Below are positions 1 through 7,652 of a stretch of DNA of 33,216 nucleotides, one piece after another. The translations under genes were made by a program, and so were the position numbers. Below the pieces are notes generated by a model. That model was given only the letters and a program-made list of their open reading frames with translations, ran no database searches and was not told where the DNA came from. Numbering within the stretch: the first letter of the stretch is position 1; every line of letters begins with the position of its first letter. The DNA lies in assembly GCA_903908165.1 (NCBI GenBank), contig CAIVQX010000096.1, forward strand, positions 1 to 33,216. The letters run 5' to 3'. The stretch comes from an uncultured Methylococcaceae bacterium (GTDB lineage: Bacteria > Pseudomonadota > Gammaproteobacteria > Methylococcales > Methylomonadaceae).

Positions 1-1
1 A

Positions 2-190
2 GGTAAGTTGACCGATTCAGTGTCTGGAACTGTAATGGCTTTGGGAGTTGATAAGCGAATCGGTGGTGGTTCTTTTACAACGGGTTTTCAGTGGCAGTGG
101 GGCGATGCAGAAAATGCGATTGACGATTGGATTGAATTATTGGTGACCAAGCTATATGGATGGACATCCGGTAAAGAAGTGGCGCAATAA
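2..190 (+). CDS. C-terminal part of an unrecognised protein (5' end outside window)
   Basis: The frame is open from the first bases of the window to a TAA at 188-190, so this is probably the last 62 or so residues of a longer gene whose start lies upstream. A TTG at position 8 could act as a start, but nothing like a ribosome site precedes it. The peptide is rich in Gly and Trp (GGGSFTTGFQWQWGD, then an amphipathic stretch DDWIELLVTKLYGW) and ends KEVAQ. I do not recognise the family and assign no function. The sequence just downstream is eroded, so this could also be part of a decaying gene. Confidence 0.4.
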   Translation, partial: GKLTDSVSGTVMALGVDKRIGGGSFTTGFQWQWGDAENAIDDWIELLVTKLYGWTSGKEVAQ

Positions 191-803
191 GTTATTGGCA
201 TTTGATGCTGTTTTTAAAAGAAACTCAGTACGCTGACATTATATCAACACTTAATTATGATTGGTTTTTGGATTACACCTTAAATGATGGTTGAAGCCTA
301 AGCCTATGTTGGTAAATTTTTAGGGAGATTCAAAAAATATTCTCCGCATCAAAAGGCGGCAAGTTTTGCAATCGATAAGGCAATTAAGCAATTGCGGCAC
401 AGAGAGCTGATACCAAATAAGCTGTTACAGTTAAATCAGAATAAAGTTTTGTAAGCTTAGATTATTTAACAGATGAAAGTTTGCTTTTGAGTTAGGTTAA
501 CGCGCATTTGAGTATTTAAATGAGCTTTAAGATCGTCTGGTTTAAAATTATGCGCTGTCATATCTTATATAGATTGGAAATATGTTGCGATCAAAATGAA
601 AATTATCTTTTGGTCTGGCGTTTGTAAAGTGATATTAGCGTTAACTTTAGTGTGCTAATTTTTTATCGACTATTGAGTCCAACTGATTTGGTAGTTGGAT
701 TAGAGTATATGATTGGCTTGCCCAAGTACTTATCTGTCTCACACGCAACTTTGTTATGTGATATTTTAGACCGAATTAAGCTTAAATACCTGTATTGTAT
801 AAT
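191..803. other. gene-poor, probably eroded region
   Basis: About 610 bases hold no convincing gene. Two short open stretches on the plus strand look protein-like in composition but are interrupted: 205-294 (29 codons from an ATG, containing DIISTLNYDWFLDYTLNDG) and 302-454 (about 50 codons with no start, containing GKFLGRFKKYSPHQKAASF). They are in different frames and separated by stops, which suggests remnants of a decayed gene, not two small genes. Nothing recognisable is seen from 455 to 803, and no clear terminator or promoter. Confidence 0.35.
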
Positions 804-1313
804 ATGAAGAAACTATTTAAATTATTTAAACACGAATTTAAGCTTGTTTTACCAACAACGATCTTCTTTTTTATTGCTTTTATTTTAATCGCCACAACCC
901 AGCGCTTGATTCTCCGTGAATATCATGTGCCGCTAACAGGTTATGCTGCTGCGCTTATTGGCGCTTTAATAGTAGGGAAAGTGGTTTTGATTGTTGATAA
1001 ATTACATTTCATTAATAAATTTCCTGAACATCCACTTATTTATAATATTACTTGGAAAAGTACTATTTATTTTTTTGCTACGCTAATGTTTCGTTATGTT
1101 GAACATCTGATTTCATTTTTGCGTAAGCACGATAATTTTGTTGAAGCCAATCAGCATCTTTGGAATGAAATTATTTGGCCACATTTTTGGTTGATTCAAA
1201 TGTGGCTGGCAGTTTTGTTCTTTCTCTACTCTACTATCCGTGAGTTGATTCGTGTTATAGGAAAGGAAGAGATCCTACTTATGTTTTTTGGCATGCAGGG
1301 GCATAGTAACTAA
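804..1313 (+). CDS. small integral membrane protein, unknown function
   Basis: The 169-residue product has four evident hydrophobic segments: roughly residues 15-38 (LVLPTTIFFFIAFILIA), 46-67 (GYAAALIGALIVGKVVLIVD), a weaker one near 86-105 (STIYFFATLMFRYVEHLI) and one near 130-153 (HFWLIQMWLAVLFFLYSTI). Short basic loops (KKLFKLFK at the N-terminus) suggest a cytoplasmic N-terminus. The frame could begin three codons earlier at a TTG (795), but the ATG at 804 is preferred; no strong ribosome site precedes either. I recognise no named family. It lies 150 bases upstream of mscL on the same strand, but co-function is not established. It is real by length, composition and membrane-protein pattern. 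Confidence 0.7.
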   Translation: MKKLFKLFKHEFKLVLPTTIFFFIAFILIATTQRLILREYHVPLTGYAAALIGALIVGKVVLIVDKLHFINKFPEHPLIYNITWKSTIYFFATLMFRYVEHLISFLRKHDNFVEANQHLWNEIIWPHFWLIQMWLAVLFFLYSTIRELIRVIGKEEILLMFFGMQGHSN

Positions 1314-1462
1314 CAAGGTTAAAAAGTGGTTAACAGCTTAACAAGGAAGACTTAATTATCTGGTTCCACCGTCAAGTATCCAGGAAATATAGCGGGCATT
1401 TATTGTTCGATTGTATTAGTAGTAAGCAATTAAAAAAATATTTCATCATTAATATCAAAATC

Positions 1463-1912
1463 ATGAACACTTTAGAAGAATTTAAGAAATTTATCCTTAA
1501 AGGCAATGTAATTGATCTCTCTACAGGCGTTATCATTGGTGCCGCTTTTACTGGAATTGTTACTTCTTTTACCAAAGGTATCATTGAGCCTATCCTTGCT
1601 TTATTAGGTGGAGGGCCTCAGCCTAAGCTGACTATTCCAATAATGAATAAATTAGTGGAAGTGACTGAAAAAAATGCAAATGGTCAAGATGTAATTCACA
1701 CAGTTAATAAACTTATTGAGCTTGATATTGGAGGTATTGTTAGTGCTGTCATTAGCTTTTTAATTACGGCCAGCGTTGTCTTTTTTATTATTATTAGACC
1801 TATGAACAAGCTCGTAGAAATAAGCAAGAGGAATAAACCTATAGAAGATCTTAATCCAGTATCTGAAGATATTAAGTTATTGACTGAGATTAGAGACTTG
1901 CTTAAAAAATAG
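1463..1912 (+). CDS. mscL: large-conductance mechanosensitive channel MscL
   Basis: MscL forms a homopentameric inner-membrane channel that opens under high membrane tension and releases solutes during hypo-osmotic shock. The 149-residue product has the family layout: an N-terminal amphipathic helix (EEFKKFILKGNVIDLSTG), the pore-lining first transmembrane helix with the GVIIGAAFTGIVTSF signature, a short periplasmic loop (about residues 50-80), a second transmembrane helix (ISFLITASVVFFIIIRPMNKL) and a charged C-terminal helix ending EIRDLLKK. The open frame extends 20 codons upstream to a TTG, but the family length and N-terminal alignment place the start at the ATG at 1463. The periplasmic loop is hydrophilic and slightly long (EKNANGQDVIHTVNK), within normal variation. 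Confidence 0.95.
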   Translation: MNTLEEFKKFILKGNVIDLSTGVIIGAAFTGIVTSFTKGIIEPILALLGGGPQPKLTIPIMNKLVEVTEKNANGQDVIHTVNKLIELDIGGIVSAVISFLITASVVFFIIIRPMNKLVEISKRNKPIEDLNPVSEDIKLLTEIRDLLKK

Positions 1913-1935
1913 AGAAGTTGTTTAGATTAAGTGTG

Positions 1936-2748
1936 ATGTATTTTTTTCTTGGTCTAACGACCCCTTCAGTTAAATGGAGTGAGTTTGACATATTTAACTC
2001 ATCTACTAAATACTCACCTTTTTTTATTTATAGATTGCTTTGGCATATAGTTGTTTTATGTATAGTGGTTTTTTTTAGTATTTTTAACGTAGTTTATGCC
2101 GGCTCAGAGCAGCTTTTTGGGACTTGGGGTAATGTCTTTATTAATGGACAATTCGCAAAAGATTCTAATTGGATTTATTACATGGATGTGTCAATAAGAA
2201 GCAGTCAAACGCATCAGAATTCTAATGGTGGACAAGGTTATGTCTTTGCATCCGTAGTTACGCATGACGCGATTGGATACCAGTTTGATCAAATGAACTC
2301 CGTTTTAGTCGGGTACGCTTTCCAAGTTTCGGAGCCACCTTATGCAGGAACAGATACCTATGAAAATCGAACTTGGCAACAATATTTGAATGTATACAAA
2401 ACCCAATCGTGGGGTGTTTTCCAGAATCGCTCGCGATTTGAACAAAGAACCATTACATCCTCGTTATCGGGCACGGCCCTTCGATGGCGACAGCAATTAA
2501 AATGGGTATATCCAGTTAGCCCCGACTGGTCATTTGTTGCTTCTGATGAGTTTTTTGCCAATATGAATACAGTTAGCTGGGGGCCTGCTGCTGGATTTAA
2601 TCAGAATCGATTATTCGTTGGAGCGGGTTATAGGTTTGATAAAACATACAGGACAGAATTTGGCTACATGAATCAATATGTTAATAGAGGATTGGTGGAT
2701 GATTTAATTGGCCATCTATTATCCTTGAATTTATATATTGATATTTGA
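1936..2748 (+). CDS. DUF2490-like outer-membrane beta-barrel protein
   Basis: The mature part, from about GSEQLFGTWGNVFINGQF onward, resembles the DUF2490 family of presumed outer-membrane barrels: alternating aromatic/polar strands, a central basic-aromatic block (TWQQYLNVYK, RSRFEQR, RWRQQLKWVYP) and a C-terminal strand ending in alternating residues (SLNLYIDI). Function is unknown for the family. The start is unclear. The ATG at 1936 is used here, but the hydrophobic signal-like segment (HIVVLCIVVFFSIFNVVYA, then GSEQ) would lie about 35 residues in, so a TTG at 2035 giving a 23-residue signal peptide is a credible alternative. It starts just after mscL and precedes the sterol cluster by about 300 bases; no functional link is shown. 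Confidence 0.6.
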   Translation: MYFFLGLTTPSVKWSEFDIFNSSTKYSPFFIYRLLWHIVVLCIVVFFSIFNVVYAGSEQLFGTWGNVFINGQFAKDSNWIYYMDVSIRSSQTHQNSNGGQGYVFASVVTHDAIGYQFDQMNSVLVGYAFQVSEPPYAGTDTYENRTWQQYLNVYKTQSWGVFQNRSRFEQRTITSSLSGTALRWRQQLKWVYPVSPDWSFVASDEFFANMNTVSWGPAAGFNQNRLFVGAGYRFDKTYRTEFGYMNQYVNRGLVDDLIGHLLSLNLYIDI

Positions 2749-3042
2749 TAGTAAAAAGCATTTATATTGAGGTTTTTGGTTTCTCTGTTTCCCCCGATTG
2801 ACTTAAGTTAGATTTAAATACCTTGAGGTGGCAAAAAAAGACAATTTATTTTTAGAATTGAATTAGGTTATTTAGTTTTAGGGGTACTTTCGATAATCAA
2901 TTGTATTGAAAGGTTTGTGCATTGATTAGCCACCGCGTAAAATTGTAGCTTGCGTTCCGTTTTCCTATGATATGTAAAGGGTTATGCTTTTTTGGTGATT
3001 AAGTATTCCTTTAATACACACCTCATTATTTAGATCGAGTTT

Positions 3043-4674
3043 ATGAATACAACAAATCCTGAAAAAACTGTTTCTCTCGGTAAAGAGCCACCTAAAATGC
3101 CGGGAGCATTGCCTATTTTGGGGCATATGCTCAGATTTGGAAAAAATCCCTTTCAGTATATGATGACACTTAGAAATACGCTGGGAGAAATTGGCGAATT
3201 TCGTATGTTTCATCAAAAAATGGTTTTAATGACAGGCCCTGAAGCGAATGAAGCCTTTTTTAGGGCGGCTGATGTTCAGTTGGATCAAAGTCAGGCTTAT
3301 AAAATAATGACGCCTATTTTTGGAAAGGGTGTGGTTTTTGATGCCCCGCCGCATAAAAAAGATCAGCAACTTAAAATGCTTATGCCTGTGTTGCGTGATA
3401 AGCCAATGCGAGGTTATGCTCAAGTTATAGTGAAAGAAGTTGAGCAAATGGTTGCTGATTGGGGCGATAGTGGTGAAATTGATATACTTGAGTTTATGAA
3501 AGAGCTCACGATATATACATCTAGTCATTGTCTACTGGGTGATGAATTTCGTTACGAGCTTAATGAAGAGTTCGCAAAGATTTATCATGATCTTGAGAAG
3601 GGTGTGAATCCTTTGGCTTTTGTTTTTCCTTACTTACCGCTGCCCGTGTTTCGCCGTCGTGATAGGGCTCGCGTGAGGCTGCAAGAGTTAGTGACAGGAA
3701 TTATTGCTAAAAGAGCGCAGAAAGCAGAGAAAAGTGAAGATGCGTTCCAATTGCTTATTGAGGCCAAATATGATGATGGTAGTCATTTGTCTGCTCATGA
3801 AATAACAGGCATGTTAATTGGCACTATATTTGCCGGACACCACACAACAGCGGGTACAGCAGCATGGACCTTGCTCGAGTTGGCAAGGCGTCCAGAGCAG
3901 TTGAATTTAGTGTTGAAGGAGTTGGATACGCATTTTGGCGTTGATGGAGAAGTGACTTTTCAATCGTTACGTGAAATTCCGGCATTGGAAAATACTATTA
4001 AAGAGGTGTTGCGTTTACACCCACCCTTGATATTTTTAATTCGTAAGGTGATGAAAGATTTTCACTTTAAAGGTTATACGATAAAAGCCGGTAAATATGT
4101 TTGTGCTTCGCCAAGAGTTTCTCACCGTATCGCTGAAGTTTTTCCTGATCCGGAAAAGTTTGATCCTGATCGTTATTCAGAAGCACGACAGGAAGATGCC
4201 AAGCCTTTTAGTTGGATAGCCTTTGGTGGTGGCAAACATAAATGCACGGGTAATGCCTTTGCCATGTTGCAATTAAAAGCTATTTTTAGCATTTTATTAC
4301 GTCGATACACCTTTGAACTGATAGATGATAAAGATAATTATCAGGATGATTTTACACAAATGGTGGTACAGCCAGTATCACCTTGCCGTGTTCGCTACAA
4401 AAAACGCATGGAAATTAAAGAAGCGGTTGCTGAGTTAGAGAAAGAGAGTGGGCAGGAAGTTGCTCAGCAAGTTTCCGGTCTACATATAAAAATAGATAGG
4501 GAGCTTTGCCAAGGGCACGCAACCTGTATGGCAGAGGCGCCTGAATTATTTAAGGTTGATGATGCGGGTAATGTAACGGTATTACAGGAAAATCCATCTC
4601 AGGATTTACTAACAAAAGCTCAACAGGCTGAAAAATATTGCCCAACAAAAGCAATTTCAATAGAACTCAAATAA
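3043..4674 (+). CDS. cyp51: CYP51 sterol 14-alpha-demethylase fused to a 3Fe-4S-type ferredoxin
   Basis: This 543-residue protein removes the 14-alpha methyl group of lanosterol-type sterols by three successive oxidations. The P450 part (about 1-455) shows the CYP51 B'-region signature MTPIFGKGVVFDAPPH, the I-helix oxygen-activation motif AGHHTT (residues 264-269), the K-helix ExxR (Glu321, Arg324) and the haem loop FGGGKHKCTG with proximal Cys401. A charged linker of about 30 residues follows. Residues about 478-543 form a small ferredoxin: Cys489 and Cys495 in CQGHATC, then APELF, and the third ligand Cys533 in CPTKAI. Three cluster cysteines suggest 3Fe-4S. The same fusion is known in Methylococcus capsulatus; it supplies the P450's electron donor in cis, with a separate reductase still needed. 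The ATG start fits the family N-terminus. It is the first gene of a four-gene sterol cluster. Confidence 0.95.
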   Translation: MNTTNPEKTVSLGKEPPKMPGALPILGHMLRFGKNPFQYMMTLRNTLGEIGEFRMFHQKMVLMTGPEANEAFFRAADVQLDQSQAYKIMTPIFGKGVVFDAPPHKKDQQLKMLMPVLRDKPMRGYAQVIVKEVEQMVADWGDSGEIDILEFMKELTIYTSSHCLLGDEFRYELNEEFAKIYHDLEKGVNPLAFVFPYLPLPVFRRRDRARVRLQELVTGIIAKRAQKAEKSEDAFQLLIEAKYDDGSHLSAHEITGMLIGTIFAGHHTTAGTAAWTLLELARRPEQLNLVLKELDTHFGVDGEVTFQSLREIPALENTIKEVLRLHPPLIFLIRKVMKDFHFKGYTIKAGKYVCASPRVSHRIAEVFPDPEKFDPDRYSEARQEDAKPFSWIAFGGGKHKCTGNAFAMLQLKAIFSILLRRYTFELIDDKDNYQDDFTQMVVQPVSPCRVRYKKRMEIKEAVAELEKESGQEVAQQVSGLHIKIDRELCQGHATCMAEAPELFKVDDAGNVTVLQENPSQDLLTKAQQAEKYCPTKAISIELK

Positions 4675-4693
4675 ACGATTAAAAGAGACAAAA

Positions 4694-5296
4694 ATGGCAG
4701 CATATCCCAGAGCAGAACTTGAAGAAATGGTGGAGCGTTGGTTGCAGGCGAATCGTGATGCTGAAAAGGCCGGTAACTGGCCAAAATATTTGGGGGCAAT
4801 GTACACTGATGATGCAGAATACCGCTGGAATATAGGCCCTAACGAAGAGTTTGTCGCACGAAGTCGAAAAGAAATAGAAGAATGGGCTTTAGGTGTTCAA
4901 ATGGAAGGTTTTGAAGAATGGCGTTATCCGTACCACAGGATTTTAATTGATGAAAAGCAGGGTGAGGTGATTGGTCTCTGGAATCAAGTATCGCCAGCTC
5001 TCCGAGAGGATGGTACGCATTACCAAGTAGAAGGGATTGGCGGATCTTGGTTCCGTTACGGCGGTAATTATAAGTGGGAATGGCAGAGGGATTTCTTTGA
5101 TTTAGGGAATGTCAAAGCCTTATTTTTCGAATTAGCTGCTGATGACAAGCTTGACCCAGCTGTAAAAATGAAAATAGGTAAACTGGCCAAAGGTCAGTTA
5201 TTGCCTGGTCATGAGCGTTTGCGAATTCAGCCTAGCCTATTAAAAAAGCTGAAAGGCTTTATTGCAATGGTTCGTATTGCATTGTTTAATAAGTAA
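4694..5296 (+). CDS. NTF2/SnoaL-like protein in the sterol cluster
   Basis: A 200-residue soluble protein with no signal peptide or membrane segment. The first 135 or so residues fit the cone-shaped NTF2-like fold: N-terminal helices (ELEEMVERWLQANRDAEKAG), then WPKYLGAMYTDDAEYRWNIGP, and later strands containing VIGLWNQVSP and GGSWFRYGG. The tail of about 65 residues is helical and basic, ending KKLKGFIAMVRIALFNK. The fold is used by ketosteroid isomerases, polyketide cyclases and many binding proteins, so chemistry cannot be read from it. It starts 19 bases after the CYP51 gene, behind an AGAGA ribosome site, and before the cyclase, so it is very likely co-transcribed. Sterol binding or a role in processing the CYP51 product is an inference. 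The basic amphipathic tail might touch membranes. Confidence 0.75.
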   Translation: MAAYPRAELEEMVERWLQANRDAEKAGNWPKYLGAMYTDDAEYRWNIGPNEEFVARSRKEIEEWALGVQMEGFEEWRYPYHRILIDEKQGEVIGLWNQVSPALREDGTHYQVEGIGGSWFRYGGNYKWEWQRDFFDLGNVKALFFELAADDKLDPAVKMKIGKLAKGQLLPGHERLRIQPSLLKKLKGFIAMVRIALFNK

Positions 5297-5364
5297 AGAA
5301 TTAAGTGCAATGGATGTCAATCTTTTGTTATAGCTCAGCTACGAAATAATACCCCATAAAAACT

Positions 5365-7608
5365 ATGTTGAATGTAAAAAAAAGCTGGAAACACTGGCAA
5401 CTTCTTACTGAAAAAGGAAGGCATATTTGGGCTTTTAAGTCCAAGTCAAACAATATAAGTCAACATCTCCAGCATGCTGAAGATATTTCGAATGAAGAAA
5501 TAAAACAGTTTGTTGAAGATTTTAAGTTTGATAAGTTTAGTAATCCCAATTCGGGTGATAAGGTTTTTAGGCATGCGGCAATAAATTCAAAGTTTCAGGC
5601 GTTTGCTGGCAAAATCCCGCAATCAGAAGATCCGGAGCATCAGAAAGTAACGAATGCACTGATTAATGGGATGAATTACTTCACCTATTTGCAAAGTGAT
5701 GAAGGCCATTGGCCGGGAGACTATGGTGGTCCTCTATTTCTTTTGCCCGGTTTACTGATTGCTTCGTATATTTCCGGGACACCCTTTCCTAAGGCTCATC
5801 AAGAAATGATGAAAATTTACTTGTTCAATCATCAGAATAAAGATGCTGGTTGGGGGATGCATATTGAAGGCGAATCAACAATGTTTGGTACGGTTATGCA
5901 ATATGTCTCATTGCGTATTTTGGGGGTTGACAAGAATGACGAGCGGTTGATAAAAGCTAGGGCATGGATTAGTGATCATGGTGGAGCTGTTGGTATTCCA
6001 TCATGGGGGAAATTTTACCTTTCAATTTTGAATCTATATGCGTGGGAAGGTTTTAATAGTCTTTTTCCTGAGATGTGGTTGTTTCCCAAATGGTTGCCGT
6101 TTCATCCTTGGCGTTATTGGTGTCACAGTCGAATGGTGTATTTGCCAATGGCCTATTGTTACGCAGAGCGAATCAAAATACCTGAAAATGAATTGATTTT
6201 GTCATTAAGAGAAGAAATTTATATCGAAGCTTTTGATGCGATTAATTGGTCGAAGCAACGTAATACAGTTTGTGAAAAAGATGCTTACACTATTCCATCT
6301 CCTGTTTTAAAGTGGATGAATTTTTTCACTAATACCTACGAGAAGATGCAATGCCCTTGGATAAGAAAGAGGGCTCTAGCTTATATCCTAAAATACCTAA
6401 ATGCTGAAGATGCACAAACTGACTATATCAATATAGGTCCAGTCAATAAAGCGATTAACTCTATTTGCATTTGGCATGCTTATGGTAAAGATTCAGTGCA
6501 ATTTAAAAAACATGTGGCACGTTGGTATGATTACTTGTGGGTTGCTGAGGACGGCATGAAAATGAGTGGTTATAATGGCTCTCAGTTATGGGATACTGCT
6601 TTCGCAACACGGGCTATGTTAGAAAGTGATTTGGGCAAATTATTTGCAGGAACTATTGCCAAAAGTTATCAGTTTATTGACCATTCACAAATTGCAGTTG
6701 AACATTCAACTCACGCTGAATTCTTTCGTCATCCTATGATTGGTAGTTGGCCTTTTTCAACAGCTGAAAACGGCTGGCCGGTTGCCGATTGCACAGCAGA
6801 AGGGTTAAGTGCTACTTTAGCTGTTCATCATTCCAGACTTATTGTGCCGTTAATTGATGAAGCAAGGATAAAACAGGCTATTGATGTTATACTGTCCTAT
6901 CAAAATTCTGATGGTGGTTGGGCGACATACGAATTAAGTCGAGCGCCTAAATGGTTGGAAAAGCTTAATCCCTCAGAAGTCTTTGCCGATATAATGATTG
7001 ATTATTCCTGGACGGAATGCACTGCAGCTTGTGTTATTTCTTTATTGGAAGCCCGAGAAGCTTACCCGGATTACAAAAATAGCGAAATACATAGGGCAAT
7101 TGGTGCAGGACTTAGGTTTATCCTAGAACAACAAAAGGGAGACGGTTCTTGGTATGGCGGCTGGGCAGTTTGTTTTACTTATGCTACGTGGTTTGGCGTA
7201 GAAGCGATTAGTAAGGCTATGGGTAAGGGTTTTTATAATGATACGGTTTTAGCAGGTAGCTTGAAAAAAGCTTGCGAATTTCTGGTAGGAAAACAGAAAG
7301 TTGATGGTGGCTGGGGTGAGACTTTTGAATCGTGTTCCAAGTTAGTTTATACTGAGGCTAAAAAGTCGCAAGTAGTTAATACGGCATGGGCATTGCTAGG
7401 ATTAATGGCAGCTGATTTTAATGATAAAATCTTAATTGAAAAAGGTGTTAATCAATTGTTAAGTAGACAGGCTGATATTGGTGATTGGTCGCAGGAAAGT
7501 ATTTCTGGCGTGTTTAACTATAACTGCATGATAACCTATTCAAATTATAGGAATATATTTCCTATTTGGGCGTTAAGTCGATATTACAGGCGGTATGTGC
7601 AGGAATGA
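5365..7608 (+). CDS. oxidosqualene cyclase, predicted lanosterol synthase
   Basis: A 747-residue triterpene cyclase that folds (3S)-2,3-oxidosqualene into a tetracyclic sterol, acting as a monotopic membrane enzyme. The acid motif is DCTAE (Asp475-Glu479), the form typical of oxidosqualene cyclases; squalene-hopene cyclases have DxDD. Several QW-type repeats are visible (near DEGHWPGDYGG, QNSDGGWATYE, QQKGDGSWYGG, QKVDGGWGE). At the positions that distinguish plant cycloartenol synthase from lanosterol synthase it has Tyr403 (GMKMSGYNGSQ), Asn469 and Val473 (NGWPVADC). By family knowledge Asn plus Val favours lanosterol even with Tyr present. Length is normal for the family. It lies 68 bases after the NTF2-like gene and 44 before squalene monooxygenase, giving substrate supply and product use in one cluster. 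The ribosome site is weak. Confidence 0.94.
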   Translation: MLNVKKSWKHWQLLTEKGRHIWAFKSKSNNISQHLQHAEDISNEEIKQFVEDFKFDKFSNPNSGDKVFRHAAINSKFQAFAGKIPQSEDPEHQKVTNALINGMNYFTYLQSDEGHWPGDYGGPLFLLPGLLIASYISGTPFPKAHQEMMKIYLFNHQNKDAGWGMHIEGESTMFGTVMQYVSLRILGVDKNDERLIKARAWISDHGGAVGIPSWGKFYLSILNLYAWEGFNSLFPEMWLFPKWLPFHPWRYWCHSRMVYLPMAYCYAERIKIPENELILSLREEIYIEAFDAINWSKQRNTVCEKDAYTIPSPVLKWMNFFTNTYEKMQCPWIRKRALAYILKYLNAEDAQTDYINIGPVNKAINSICIWHAYGKDSVQFKKHVARWYDYLWVAEDGMKMSGYNGSQLWDTAFATRAMLESDLGKLFAGTIAKSYQFIDHSQIAVEHSTHAEFFRHPMIGSWPFSTAENGWPVADCTAEGLSATLAVHHSRLIVPLIDEARIKQAIDVILSYQNSDGGWATYELSRAPKWLEKLNPSEVFADIMIDYSWTECTAACVISLLEAREAYPDYKNSEIHRAIGAGLRFILEQQKGDGSWYGGWAVCFTYATWFGVEAISKAMGKGFYNDTVLAGSLKKACEFLVGKQKVDGGWGETFESCSKLVYTEAKKSQVVNTAWALLGLMAADFNDKILIEKGVNQLLSRQADIGDWSQESISGVFNYNCMITYSNYRNIFPIWALSRYYRRYVQE

Positions 7609-7652
7609 TAGAATACAACTTTGTTTCAAGTGCTAGTGTAATCTAACATAAT

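Noticed and set aside
3226-3528. 100-codon minus-strand frame inside cyp51
   Set aside because: It lies wholly inside a confidently identified P450 gene and has no family-like features.
5365-7608. Squalene-hopene cyclase as identity for the cyclase
   Set aside because: The acid motif is DCTAE, not DxDD, and the gene is beside a squalene epoxidase, so an oxidosqualene substrate is indicated.
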